Assembly: GCF_033096465.1 (NCBI RefSeq)
Contig: NZ_AP028156.1
Location: 252,001-316,000, forward strand
Origin: Blautia luti
GTDB lineage: Bacteria; Bacillota; Clostridia; Lachnospirales; Lachnospiraceae
DNA: 64,000 nucleotides
Direction of reading: 5' to 3'
The notes beneath the pieces were generated by a model that made no database searches, was not told the origin of the DNA, and saw nothing but the letters and a program-made list of their open reading frames with translations. Below, one piece after another: positions 19,034 through 28,754 of the stretch. The first letter of the stretch is position 1, and every line of letters begins with the position of its first letter. The translations under genes and the position numbers were made by a program.

Positions 19034-19501
19034 TTGAAAAATAAAAAAGAACGAGACTGGAAGTTTATTATCGGTATGATTGTTCTGCTCGCCATTTTTG
19101 CTGTAATGGGAGGTGCTTTCTGGAATATGGTAGGAAAGCAGGCACAGATGGTCAGGGAGGAAGAGCAGAAAGAGGAAGCAAATGCTATTTCTGCAATCTA
19201 TATCGAGACAGGAGAATTTCTGAAGACCGGAGTTTTTGTGGATCTGAACAATGGAACTATTTTCAGCGCAGACATACCGGCAGAGGGCATTTACAATAAA
19301 AAAGGAAAATTAATTTCCGATGATGTATTGGAAAATGGGGATGAAGTAAAAATATACGGCGACGGGATCATGCTGGAATCTTTTCCGGGACAATATCCGG
19401 GTGTAACGAAGATCCAGAGAACAGGGCGGGCATCTCTTGAGGAAACCCAGGAGTATGAAGACCTGGTGAATGGAATGATGAAACCTGCAGCCGTTCAGTA
19501 A
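19034..19501 (+). CDS. Membrane-anchored small protein of unknown function
   Basis: 155 residues with a TTG start set by AAAGGAG. One membrane helix at about 11-31, then an extracytoplasmic domain of about 120 residues with a short beta-rich part (YIETGEFLKTGVFVDLNNGT) resembling small OB-like or DUF3221-like domains. Cotranscribed with the lrgAB pair 20 bases downstream, so a link to cell-envelope state is possible but unproven. Confidence 0.7.
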   Translation: MKNKKERDWKFIIGMIVLLAIFAVMGGAFWNMVGKQAQMVREEEQKEEANAISAIYIETGEFLKTGVFVDLNNGTIFSADIPAEGIYNKKGKLISDDVLENGDEVKIYGDGIMLESFPGQYPGVTKIQRTGRASLEETQEYEDLVNGMMKPAAVQ

Positions 19502-19520
19502 GAATTAGAGGAGACTGAAA

Positions 19521-19889
19521 ATGAAATACGTAAGACAATTCTGGATCATTTTACTGATATCCGCAATGGGAGAGACACTGCACGTCCTGATCCCGCTTCC
19601 TGTACCTGCAAGTGTGTATGGACTGGTGATCATGCTGATCGCACTGGGAACACACATTATCAAGCTGGAACAGGTCAAAGAAGCAGCTGAATTTCTCATA
19701 GAGATCATGCCGGTTATGTTTATCCCGGCAGGAGTAGGATTACTGACAGCATGGAGCGTACTGAAACCGGTATGTGTGCCGATCATTCTGATCACCGTGA
19801 TCACTACAGTTGTGGTTATGATTGTAACAGGTCGTGTCACTCAGACGGTTATTCGTATGGACAGAAAGAAAGGACAGAAGAAATCATGA
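19521..19889 (+). CDS. LrgA/CidA-family holin-like membrane protein
   Basis: 122 residues, four membrane helices, with the family pattern LIPLPVPASVYGLV near the start and EFLIEIMPVMFIPAGVGL in the middle. LrgA proteins act with LrgB in control of murein hydrolase activity, or in pyruvate and small-acid transport in some species. The stop overlaps the lrgB start (ATGA). Confidence 0.9.
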   Translation: MKYVRQFWIILLISAMGETLHVLIPLPVPASVYGLVIMLIALGTHIIKLEQVKEAAEFLIEIMPVMFIPAGVGLLTAWSVLKPVCVPIILITVITTVVVMIVTGRVTQTVIRMDRKKGQKKS

Positions 19890-20578
19890 CACAATTTATG
19901 AGCAATTCCATATTCTTTGGTGCAGCGATCAGCCTGATTGCATATGAAGCAGGACTTTTTTTGAAGAGAAAATTTAAGATGGCGATCTTTAACCCACTTC
20001 TGATCGCGATCATCGCAGTAATGGCAGTTCTCTCTTTATTACACATAGATTATGACACTTATAACCAGAGCGGCCAGTATATCAGCTATCTGCTCACCCC
20101 TGCGACTGTCTGCCTGGCAGTTCCGCTGTATCAGCAGATAGAACTTCTGAAAAAGAATCTCAAAGCAGTGGTGATCGGAATTGTTTCCGGCGTACTTGCA
20201 AGTATGGTCAGTGTATTGCTGTTTGCCAAACTGTTCCGGCTGAGTCATGAGCAGTATGTCACACTTCTTCCCAAGTCCATCACGACAGCTATCGGAATGG
20301 GTGTCTCTGAAGAACTTGGTGGTATCGTAACGATCACAGTTGCAGTTATCATCATCACCGGAGTTCTGGGAAATATGATCGCAGAAACCGTGATCAAACT
20401 GGCACACATCGAAGAGCCTATCGCCAAAGGTCTCGCACTTGGAACTTCCGCCCATGCCATCGGCACAGCGAAGGCAATGGAACTGGGGGAAGTCGAAGGC
20501 GCTATGAGCAGCCTTGCTATTGCAGTTGCCGGTCTGCTGACCGTTGTCAGTGCATCTGTGTTTGCACAGTTTATGTAG
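19886..20578 (+). CDS. LrgB-family membrane protein
   Basis: 230 residues with about seven membrane helices; contains the typical LLPKSITTAIGMGVSEELGG and GTSAHAIGTAKAMELGE segments. I chose ATG 19886, overlapping the lrgA stop by four bases; the frame is open further upstream inside lrgA. A terminator follows at once. Confidence 0.92.
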   Translation: MTQFMSNSIFFGAAISLIAYEAGLFLKRKFKMAIFNPLLIAIIAVMAVLSLLHIDYDTYNQSGQYISYLLTPATVCLAVPLYQQIELLKKNLKAVVIGIVSGVLASMVSVLLFAKLFRLSHEQYVTLLPKSITTAIGMGVSEELGGIVTITVAVIIITGVLGNMIAETVIKLAHIEEPIAKGLALGTSAHAIGTAKAMELGEVEGAMSSLAIAVAGLLTVVSASVFAQFM

Positions 20579-20592
20579 GGAAAAACAGAACA

Positions 20593-20636
20593 GGAAATAA
20601 AAAAGGTCTGCTGTACGGCAGGCTTTTTTTATTTCC
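20593..20636 (+). terminator. Rho-independent terminator after lrgB
   Basis: GC-containing stem flanked by A-rich and T-rich arms (GGAAATAAAAAAGG with CCTTTTTTTATTTCC-like pairing) directly after the stop codon. Possibly bidirectional. Confidence 0.75.
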
Positions 20637-20785
20637 ATAAAAAGATCCTAAAAAACAAAACAAATGTTCGAAAAACTCTTCCATTTTCAAATAAGGTGTG
20701 GTATTATAAATCAAAAGCGAATACATGTTCGGAAAATATGTTCGGAATATATGTTTGATATGAAGAATACGAGGAGGAAAAAGAA

Positions 20786-21010
20786 ATGACAAATACAGCA
20801 GGTACCACACAGGAAATGAGAAGAAAAAGAGAGAACCATAAACTTTCCAGAACAATGGCAGCAGTGATAGGTCTGATCGTTACTCTGGAGGTAATGGTTG
20901 CAGGGGGAATGATCTTTAATGTGGATTTTCATTCCACAGACCTTATTGCCCTGATTTTCGGATTTATGGTGCTGTATGCAGGGGTTGTGGCTGTGCTTAC
21001 AGATAATTAA
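20786..21010 (+). CDS. Small two-helix membrane protein
   Basis: 74 residues, charged N-terminus (1-24), then two membrane helices at about 25-45 and 50-70. GAGGAGGAAAAAG precedes the ATG, so translation is likely. No family recognised. It lies between lrgB and birA and appears to have its own transcript. Confidence 0.65.
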   Translation: MTNTAGTTQEMRRKRENHKLSRTMAAVIGLIVTLEVMVAGGMIFNVDFHSTDLIALIFGFMVLYAGVVAVLTDN

Positions 21011-21113
21011 ATTATGAGTTACACCCATATACCTATTAGACAAAAAGCACTTCGAATGGTATGATATAAACATATATCATAATGGGTATGAAGAATACCA
21101 AAAAGGGGTAAAT

Positions 21114-22082
21114 ATGACTGTAAAATCAAGCCTTTTGGAGATGCTGGAGAAGAATAAAGGGGAAGTACTCTCGGGTGAAAGGATTGCCGGTACGCTGGGC
21201 TGCACTAGGGCAGCAGTGTGGAAAGCAGTGAAATCACTCCGGGAAGAAGGATATCATATTGAGGCAGGTCCGAATAAAGGATATATGCTTGCGAAGGATA
21301 CAAACCGTTTGTCTCAGGAAGGAATCCGCCTGTTTCTGGATGATCCTGATGTGAGGATAGACATTTATGACGAACTGGAGTCCACAAATCAGACAGCCAA
21401 GAAAGAAGCGATGATGGGAGAAGCAGGACATGGCGCATTTGTAATTGCCAGAAGCCAGACAGCAGGCAGGGGCAGAAGGGGACGGGAATTTTATTCCCCG
21501 GCAGATGCGGGACTTTATATGAGCGTGATCCTGAAGCCTCAGGGAACCATACATGACAGCCTGTTGATCACTACAGCTGCAGCAGTGGCTGTGTACAGGG
21601 CAGTTGAACAGATCTGTGGGATCCGGCTGGATATCAAATGGGTAAACGACCTGTTTTATCAGGGAAGGAAAGTCTGTGGAATCCTTACAGAGGCTGTTAC
21701 AGACTTTGAGAGCGGAGATATAGAATTTGTGGTAGTAGGTATGGGACTGAATATCTGTCTGGAACCGGAGCTGCTACCGGAATCATTGAAGGAAGTTGCC
21801 GGCGCGCTTTATCAGGATCAGGAGGAAGCAGAGCAGACAGACCGGAACAGACTTGCCGCAATGATCGTAAATGAACTGAGAAAAGAAACGAAAGATCTGA
21901 AACTGTCCCCGGATTATGTGGCACACAATATGATCCTCGGACACCAGATTACAATTACAGATGGAACTTCTGTCCGAAAGGCAGAAGCACTGGAAATCTG
22001 CCCGGATGGACGCCTGAAAGTAAGAGAAGAGAACGGAGAAGAGACGATATTTTCTTTCGGGGAGGTTTCGGTGGCGCTGTGA
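21114..22082 (+). CDS. birA: Bifunctional biotin-protein ligase / biotin repressor
   Basis: 322 residues: N-terminal winged helix-turn-helix (about 5-60, TRAAVWKAVKSLREEGY), catalytic domain with the biotinyl-AMP loop GRGRRGREF (about 118-126) and KWVNDL, and a C-terminal SH3-like domain. It attaches biotin to carboxylase carriers and, with the HTH, should repress biotin synthesis or uptake genes. No biotin genes lie nearby. Confidence 0.93.
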   Translation: MTVKSSLLEMLEKNKGEVLSGERIAGTLGCTRAAVWKAVKSLREEGYHIEAGPNKGYMLAKDTNRLSQEGIRLFLDDPDVRIDIYDELESTNQTAKKEAMMGEAGHGAFVIARSQTAGRGRRGREFYSPADAGLYMSVILKPQGTIHDSLLITTAAAVAVYRAVEQICGIRLDIKWVNDLFYQGRKVCGILTEAVTDFESGDIEFVVVGMGLNICLEPELLPESLKEVAGALYQDQEEAEQTDRNRLAAMIVNELRKETKDLKLSPDYVAHNMILGHQITITDGTSVRKAEALEICPDGRLKVREENGEETIFSFGEVSVAL

Positions 22083-22114
22083 TTTTGCGTAGCAATTAAT
22101 CATGTGTAACGTAA

Positions 22115-22151
22115 AAACGAGATTCAGACATATAAAATCTGAATCTCGTTT
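22115..22151. terminator. Bidirectional terminator between birA and the sigma-factor operon
   Basis: A perfect 14-bp stem (22115-22128 with 22138-22151) with A-rich and T-rich flanks lies between two convergent transcripts, so it can serve both. Confidence 0.8.
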
Positions 22152-22156
22152 GCTTT

Positions 22157-22894
22157 TCAGGATTCGGCTGGGGATGTGCTGTCATCTTCTGTCATAACTG
22201 CAGGAGATGTTTTCGGTAATGAATCTGATGAGGAGTCTGATAAGGTTTCATCTGTACCATCCGTAGTAATGTCTTCCGGGTGAATATCCGGTTCATTGGA
22301 AGGTGCAACAGGAGTGTTTTGCTGGTATGGACGATAGGGCGTCCAGTAATGCTCCTCTTTGTTGTTGTTTAACGGTTCATTCTCCAGTTCATCTTTCTTG
22401 CGTGTAAGAATATAGATTCCTGCAAGGATGATCATCACTGCGATCACCAGCTGAGGCAGATGATATGCGAAGCTTCCAAGAATGTCAGCCAGATAATCAG
22501 GCAGGATTATATAGAAGAAATCCACGATGTTATTCCACAGGATAGAAGCTCCGAATATGATCAGAACAATTGCTGTCAGTTTCCTGTGCTCACCGATCAG
22601 GGCATGGAAATCTTCAGCCAGCTGATCAATATGGAAAATATAAGAATCTTCTATGGAATAAAATTCTTCTTCAGAGAGAGATTTCAGGTTGTGTACATTA
22701 AAGAAACTGTAGAACCAGATGATCGGGATCAGGAAGATAAGCCAATCCATTCCGGTACATGATCCCACAGCAAATACACCCCAGAACATCAGCATGATAC
22801 TGAGTCCTTGTTTTTTAAACCCCATATACATTTCTCCTGCGCCCGGGATCAGGGAGAAGATAAAAAGCCAGAATCCACGTTTTTGTTTTTGCAT
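22157..22894 (-). CDS. Multi-pass membrane protein of the sigma-factor operon
   Basis: 245 residues. The start resembles TM2-type proteins (FSLIPGAGEMYMGFKKQG), followed by about four or five membrane helices and a hydrophilic C-terminal tail rich in Asp, Ser and Thr (about 175-245). Third gene of an operon with an ECF sigma factor and its zinc-finger anti-sigma factor; by position it may sense or respond to envelope stress. Function unknown. Confidence 0.75.
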   Translation of the reverse strand: MQKQKRGFWLFIFSLIPGAGEMYMGFKKQGLSIMLMFWGVFAVGSCTGMDWLIFLIPIIWFYSFFNVHNLKSLSEEEFYSIEDSYIFHIDQLAEDFHALIGEHRKLTAIVLIIFGASILWNNIVDFFYIILPDYLADILGSFAYHLPQLVIAVMIILAGIYILTRKKDELENEPLNNNKEEHYWTPYRPYQQNTPVAPSNEPDIHPEDITTDGTDETLSDSSSDSLPKTSPAVMTEDDSTSPAES

Positions 22895-22897
22895 ACT

Positions 22898-23392
22898 TTA
22901 TTTGCCTCCATTCATTATTTTACTGGAAAAATCACTGATATACTGAACCAGAGAACTGGTACCATCACAGATGCTCTGATTAATACCTCTGGAAAAATCA
23001 TAAAGCTGGCTGCTGTGTTCCTGTACCGTACGTTCACTCTGAACAGAAGAGCAATTTGATCTTAACTCTGAGAAGTCGATATCCGGAATACTGAACAGAA
23101 GAAGCAGTGCAGCAGCAACGCCCGCAGCAGTCTGCAGACCATATCGCAGAAACTGAACTTTACGTGAGACTTTATTTGCAGCCCGTGCAAACTGAACCTC
23201 GCTGGATATGGCTTTATCCATAATTTGTTCTGCCAGATAAGAAGGGGCAGTAACCGGACTGTGGTTTTCCTGTTCTATCATCTGGTCAAGACATGAATCG
23301 CAGTGATCCAGATGCGACAGAAATTCAATGAGTTCCTGCTCGTTCATAGTACCGTTGTCAAATTCTATTAAATCATTCTTATCGATATGCAT
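22898..23392 (-). CDS. Zinc-finger anti-sigma factor
   Basis: 164 residues. The ZAS signature HLDHCDSC lies at about 27-34, in the usual cytosolic anti-sigma domain. One membrane helix at about 88-104 is followed by an extracytoplasmic tail. It should hold the sigma factor encoded directly upstream inactive until signalled. Its ATG abuts the stop codon of the sigma gene with no gap, indicating coupling. Confidence 0.85.
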   Translation of the reverse strand: MHIDKNDLIEFDNGTMNEQELIEFLSHLDHCDSCLDQMIEQENHSPVTAPSYLAEQIMDKAISSEVQFARAANKVSRKVQFLRYGLQTAAGVAAALLLLFSIPDIDFSELRSNCSSVQSERTVQEHSSQLYDFSRGINQSICDGTSSLVQYISDFSSKIMNGGK

Positions 23393-23899
23393 CTAATCAC
23401 TCCTTTCAAGCATTTTTTTCAGCATAGCCCTTGCACGATAGAGCTGTGTCTGGATTGTTTTCGGATTTTTGCCGGTCCGTTGTGCAATTTCCACTACAGA
23501 TAGTTCCTGACAGAAATGAGCATAAGCGACTTCCTTATAAGGGCTCTTCAGCTGCATACACAATGCTTTTACCCGGGCATTGGAATCTGTCAGCATATAT
23601 TCGTCTTCGGGAGAAGACTGTTGATCAGGAATCTGGGAAAAGTATGTATCTTCTGTGGGAATACTGCGGCGCCCGGCGGCTTTCAGATAGTCCAGACATT
23701 TCCGGACAGCGATCTTACTTAGCCAGGCTTTTTCATAAGTGCCATCAAAACGGGACAGGTTTTTGTAGGCAGACAGAAATACTTCCTGAGTGAGATCCTC
23801 GGCATCAAATGGATTACCGACGGACTTCAGGCAGATCGAATATATTAAGTTCTGGTATTGCGTAATTAGATATTCCAGATATTGCTTTTCTGTGATCAT
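23393..23899 (-). CDS. ECF sigma-70 factor
   Basis: 168 residues with sigma region 2 (AEDLTQEVFLSAYKNL, about 33-48) and region 4 (ELSVVEIAQRTGKNPKTIQT, about 132-151) and no region 3, the plan of ECF factors. It heads a three-gene operon with its anti-sigma factor and a membrane protein. On the minus strand TATAAT lies close upstream of the start (about 23928-23933), so at least one promoter is vegetative. Confidence 0.9.
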   Translation of the reverse strand: MITEKQYLEYLITQYQNLIYSICLKSVGNPFDAEDLTQEVFLSAYKNLSRFDGTYEKAWLSKIAVRKCLDYLKAAGRRSIPTEDTYFSQIPDQQSSPEDEYMLTDSNARVKALCMQLKSPYKEVAYAHFCQELSVVEIAQRTGKNPKTIQTQLYRARAMLKKMLERSD

Positions 23900-24077
23900 T
23901 ACTGTCTCCTTTGTCCCCGTTCATTTAATTATAACGCAGAAGGAGTATGGAAATCTTCAATATTTTAAAATTTTTCGTCTGGATCCGAAATCATGCTGGG
24001 GTTGCGGCAGAACGGGAATTGTTCTATACTTGTAGGCAGTAAACAATCAGAGAAACTGACTAAAGGAGAGACAGACA

Positions 24078-25229
<1,152 letters not shown>

Positions 25230-25280
25230 TAAGATGGCTGGTTTATTGTTTTAAGTAATATTTCGCAGGATGATATTACT

Positions 25281-26195
25281 GTGCGGGAAGTAAACTGCAA
25301 AAAATTAAAGCAGAGGTTACGGGGAATGTTTGGAGAATGTCATGCACATATTATTATGGACGGCGTGAATTATCGCCATGCTGTTGATTTACATAAGAAT
25401 GGACCAGATGAAGGTGCGATAAGAGAACATTTGAAAGCTTATCAGGACAGAGGGATCACCTTTGTCCGCGATGGAGGGGATGCCCTAGGAGTTTCCCTGA
25501 GAACGAAGCAGATTGCACCGGAATATGGGATTGATTATCGGACGCCTGTATTTGCCATTCATAAAGAAGGCCATTACGGTTCTATTGTTGGAAAAAGTTT
25601 TTCTAATATGAAGGAATTTCATCTGTGTGTACTGAAGGCGAAAGATAAAGGAGCGGATTTCATAAAGATCATGACTACAGGCCTGCTGGATTTTAATGAT
25701 CACGGTACAGTGACAGGAATGCCTCTTTCGGCAGAAGAAGTAAAGGAGATGATCCATATTGCTCATGAAGAAGGAATGGCGGTCATGTCTCATACCAATG
25801 GATGTTATGGAGTGAAAGCAGCAGTGAGCGCCGGGGTGGACAGTCTGGAGCATGGAAACTATATGGATGAAGAATGTCTGGACATGCTGGCAGAGAATGA
25901 TACAGTATGGGTTCCTACACTGGTGACCATTCGAAATCTTATGGGAGATGGCCGTTACGAAGACAGGGTGCTTCGCCCCATTATAGAAACAGCAGAGAAA
26001 AATGTGCGGAAGGCATTTGCCAGGGGAGTGAAAATTGCTCCCGGAAGCGATGCTGGTGCATACAGAGTTCTTCATGGAAAAGGAATTCAGGATGAGATAG
26101 AAGCTTTTGAAGAAATTCTGGGGAAAGAGAAAAAAGTGTATGACTGGCTTGCAGAAGGAGAGGCAGAAATCCGGAGAAAATTCAGCAGACGGTGA
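25281..26195 (+). CDS. Amidohydrolase-superfamily metal-dependent hydrolase
   Basis: 304 residues, imidazolonepropionase/prolidase-like branch. Metal-binding motif CHAHI (about 20-24), a conserved KIMTTG lysine near 130, SHTNG and SLEHGN histidines, and PGSDAG aspartate near 256. The N-terminal beta-sandwich of many relatives is reduced to about 15 residues, so this is a short form. The GTG start has only a weak ribosome site; ATG 25326 (MFGECHAH) is a shorter alternative. Substrate unknown. Confidence 0.8.
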   Translation: MREVNCKKLKQRLRGMFGECHAHIIMDGVNYRHAVDLHKNGPDEGAIREHLKAYQDRGITFVRDGGDALGVSLRTKQIAPEYGIDYRTPVFAIHKEGHYGSIVGKSFSNMKEFHLCVLKAKDKGADFIKIMTTGLLDFNDHGTVTGMPLSAEEVKEMIHIAHEEGMAVMSHTNGCYGVKAAVSAGVDSLEHGNYMDEECLDMLAENDTVWVPTLVTIRNLMGDGRYEDRVLRPIIETAEKNVRKAFARGVKIAPGSDAGAYRVLHGKGIQDEIEAFEEILGKEKKVYDWLAEGEAEIRRKFSRR

Positions 26196-26230
26196 TAAAT
26201 TATGTCTTCTCTGATCGAGAAAAGTAACAA

Positions 26231-26265
26231 CAGCCGGGTACAAATGAGGAATGTACCCGGCTGTC
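26231..26265. terminator. 13-bp perfect hairpin between convergent genes
   Basis: ACAGCCGGGTACA (26231-26243) pairs with 26253-26265. It lies between the ends of two converging genes and probably ends one or both transcripts, although neither side has a full T-tract. Confidence 0.6.
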
Positions 26266-26270
26266 TGCAT

Positions 26271-27449
26271 TTATGCGTCGTGTATCTGTACAGCAGTATA
26301 GATATTAGAAGACTTGGATCTGGATGGGTGAAAAATAATACGGACATAACTTCCGTATTCCAGTGCCTGATCCGCATAGTTTTCGGCACTTTCTACCCGG
26401 AAAGTATCTATGGCTCCATCGTCTGTCTGAAGGGTGATGGTATTGGCTGTATTTCCTGTGATGGTACCAGTGACAGTAAAGGAAAGGTGCTTGTCTGAAA
26501 TGTTATCAGGATCCTCTCCTGTAACAGCCAGGATCTGAATTCCCTCCAGAGTATCTGTCTGGAAATCCCCTTTGTATGTAATATTTACATGAGAACCTGG
26601 GGCAATTCCCCCTTTGAACCATACCGAAACAGAGGACATATCCAGATTCAGGAGCGTATCCGTGCCGGCAGGGATGATCTGAAGGATGTTCAGGTTTACA
26701 CCCTGGACAGTTGCCAGAAACTGCTGTTCTTTTTCGGTAATATCTTCATCAGATCCATCGTCAGGTTTCTGTGTTGGAACAGGTGTCGGGTCGAGAATCT
26801 TCAGTTTCTTCAGGTCGGAAATGCTCAGGACTTTAAGGTGACTGGCATTTACAGCTTGGGAAGTATCCTGAGAATTGTCGGGAAGAGTTCCTTTGTATTT
26901 TATATATACCCAGTCACCGGATTTGATGCCGTTCTGGTAATACTGCCTGGTTCCGGTAATAGGGTAGGTAGTGGTAATGCCTTTTTTATTTTTTATGGTA
27001 ATGGTGTTGGGAGTCAGGGCCATGACTTTTCCACGGGTTGTGTGGTTTTTCAGTTTGTTTTTCTTATGGAATTCATCTACGACCTTGAGTGCCTTTACTG
27101 TACTGGTGTCTGTATTGGAGAGCTGTCCTTCATAGATCACGCTGATCTCATCGCCTGTGATCATACCGCCTTCACATTCCAGGGTGGCGTTTGACACATT
27201 GAAGACGTAGGAGACGTCCTGGGAAGTGAGGATCAGCTGGCTTCCGGTGAAATCCTGGAGTGTTCCGGAAATCTCATCCATATACACGCGGTCTTTGATT
27301 TCAGAGACAGTGTTATCTGACGGGACAGGAGTTTCCTGAACTGAAGTATCTCCTGTAGAGATAAATTGCTCCAGAACAGTTCCAAGGGTGCAGCCGCTTA
27401 AGCAGAAGCTCAGACTGGCGCAGATACAGACAGCAAATAATTTTTTCAT
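26271..27449 (-). CDS. Lipoprotein with four tandem beta-rich repeats
   Basis: 392 residues. Lipoprotein signal with lipobox LSGC (Cys20). After a linker come four divergent repeats of 65-80 residues (about 57-125, 138-212, 242-310, 322-391), each with a pattern like GxVxxxxxNxIxI, then GDxVxIxYKG. They resemble OB-like or DUF5666-like beta domains. A proline/threonine linker separates repeats two and three. Function unknown; an envelope-associated binding role is an inference. Confidence 0.75.
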   Translation of the reverse strand: MKKLFAVCICASLSFCLSGCTLGTVLEQFISTGDTSVQETPVPSDNTVSEIKDRVYMDEISGTLQDFTGSQLILTSQDVSYVFNVSNATLECEGGMITGDEISVIYEGQLSNTDTSTVKALKVVDEFHKKNKLKNHTTRGKVMALTPNTITIKNKKGITTTYPITGTRQYYQNGIKSGDWVYIKYKGTLPDNSQDTSQAVNASHLKVLSISDLKKLKILDPTPVPTQKPDDGSDEDITEKEQQFLATVQGVNLNILQIIPAGTDTLLNLDMSSVSVWFKGGIAPGSHVNITYKGDFQTDTLEGIQILAVTGEDPDNISDKHLSFTVTGTITGNTANTITLQTDDGAIDTFRVESAENYADQALEYGSYVRIIFHPSRSKSSNIYTAVQIHDA

Positions 27450-27473
27450 AATAAAGACAGACCCTCCGACAAT

Positions 27474-27662
27474 TTAATTCGTATCTTCGTTCCTGTCTGC
27501 GGGAGTAAAGGCATAAAGCTCTTTGTAATTTTCCCATTCATTCTCATCACGGACAGGAGCCGGTATCAGGCCTGTACATTCCGTACAGGCGTTGGTATCC
27601 AGGTAATTATCATAACATAAATGGTAGGGATTTTGGCAGTTATTTTTCGGTTTTTTGCTCAT
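27474..27662 (-). CDS. Small cysteine-containing protein
   Basis: 62 residues with four cysteines (CQNPYHLC and CTEC), a spacing that could bind a metal. GAGGTG precedes the start at good distance. It lies just upstream of the lipoprotein gene on the same strand (about 25 bases), so the two probably share a transcript. Not a recognised family. Confidence 0.6.
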   Translation of the reverse strand: MSKKPKNNCQNPYHLCYDNYLDTNACTECTGLIPAPVRDENEWENYKELYAFTPADRNEDTN

Positions 27663-27774
27663 TTTTTGTCACCTCATTTTATCAGGTTTACTGCACACAG
27701 CATTCTTAATATGTGGAAAAGAGGTATGGAATATTCACAGAGATAAATCTGACAAGTAAATAACGCGAAATATA

Positions 27775-27802
27775 TTGCAATTTCTATAAATTGTGCTATA
27801 AT
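27775..27802 (+). promoter_or_regulatory. Promoter of the folate riboswitch-folT transcript
   Basis: TTGCAA at 27775-27780 and TATAAT at 27797-27802, spaced 16 bp, with TG one base before the -10 (extended -10). Transcription would start just before the aptamer. Confidence 0.75.
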
Positions 27803-27818
27803 TTCACTAAATAAATAA

Positions 27819-27926
27819 TAGCGAAGTAGGATTTTATGCGTCAAGTGTTCACAGGCTGGGGAGTCGCCGTGAAACGAAAAGCAGAAAAGCGTGCTGCTTA
27901 CGATATAATTTCCGCACCCGTTGCTA
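27819..27926 (+). ncRNA. Tetrahydrofolate (THF) riboswitch
   Basis: The sequence follows the THF aptamer: closing helix TAGCGA (27819-27824) with TTGCTA (27921-27926), the conserved GCGTCAAGTG segment, GAGTCGCCGT, AAACGAAAAGC, and CGCACCCGTTGCT at the 3' side. It sits directly upstream of folT, the expected target. THF riboswitches mostly act on translation; here the ribosome site of folT lies in a small hairpin (about 27988-28007). Confidence 0.88.
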
Positions 27927-27965
27927 CATATGAGGACATCTCATAATGTGGAGGGATTATTATTT

Positions 27966-27989
27966 ATGGTAACTACTCTATTTTTTTAA
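27966..27989 (+). CDS. Seven-codon leader ORF between riboswitch and folT
   Basis: ATG at 27966 preceded by GGAGGG (27950-27955, ten bases) begins a reading frame MVTTLFF that ends at 27989, 24 bases before folT. It may be translated and could influence folding around the folT ribosome site, but it may also be a chance match. Confidence 0.3.
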   Translation: MVTTLFF

Positions 27990-28013
27990 ACACATTATGG
28001 AGGTGTTTTTATT

Positions 28014-28574
28014 ATGCAGAAAAAACAAACATGGAACGTAAAAACATTGGTGTTTATGGCACTCCTTATTGCCATGCATCTGGTACTGACACGAGTATTG
28101 GTTATTGATCTTGGTGCATACCGTATTTCTGTAGGAAGTGTAACGACGATCCTGGCAGGTCTGTGGCTTGGCCCGGTAGCTGGTGGTGTCTGTGGATTTT
28201 GTGCGGATATTATCGGATGCTTCATGAAAGGTTATGCTGTAAATCCGTTTATCACAGTTGCAGCAATCCTCTGGGGTGTGCTTCCTGCCCTTGCAAAACC
28301 ATTCTTTGCGAACAGAAAGAAAACAGGAAAGACAGTTGGTATCTGCGTATCTATCGTAGTAACTGCAGTTCTCAGTTCTCTGGTTCTTACAACAGCAGGA
28401 CTCGTGATCATGCTTGGATATAACTTCTATGCGATCATGCCCGGAAGACTGGTACAGTTTGCAATTATGATCCCGGTTTATTGTGTATTAACATGTCTGT
28501 TGTATTTCAGCCCGCTGACAGCGATGGTTGCAGGAAATACATCACCAGCAGTGCTGAAAAACAAAACAGTATAA
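28014..28574 (+). CDS. folT: FolT, substrate-binding subunit of a folate ECF transporter
   Basis: 186 residues, about six membrane helices, with the S-component pattern YRISVGSVTTILAGLWLGP and ADIIG. It binds folate and needs the shared EcfA/A'/T module encoded elsewhere. The THF riboswitch upstream supports folate as ligand: high tetrahydrofolate should reduce expression. Start set by GGAGGT nine bases upstream. Confidence 0.92.
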   Translation: MQKKQTWNVKTLVFMALLIAMHLVLTRVLVIDLGAYRISVGSVTTILAGLWLGPVAGGVCGFCADIIGCFMKGYAVNPFITVAAILWGVLPALAKPFFANRKKTGKTVGICVSIVVTAVLSSLVLTTAGLVIMLGYNFYAIMPGRLVQFAIMIPVYCVLTCLLYFSPLTAMVAGNTSPAVLKNKTV

Positions 28575-28700
28575 TTGAGGCAGAGATAAAATACAGAATA
28601 AGACTTGAATATTAAAATGATATACAACATAGTTGGCGCGAACTATGTTAATGAATCAACTGATTCCCCGAAAAAGAAAAGTTAAAATCTATAAAAATTA

Positions 28701-28754
28701 AGAACTATCTGTAAAAGCAGAAAATGAAAATGCTTTACAGATAGTTCTTTTTTA
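28701..28754. terminator. Bidirectional terminator between folT and the acetyltransferase gene
   Basis: A perfect 15-bp stem (28701-28715 with 28734-28748) followed by a T-run on the plus strand and preceded by A-rich sequence. A smaller hairpin (ACATAGTT/AACTATGT, about 28628-28649) lies upstream. Confidence 0.85.
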
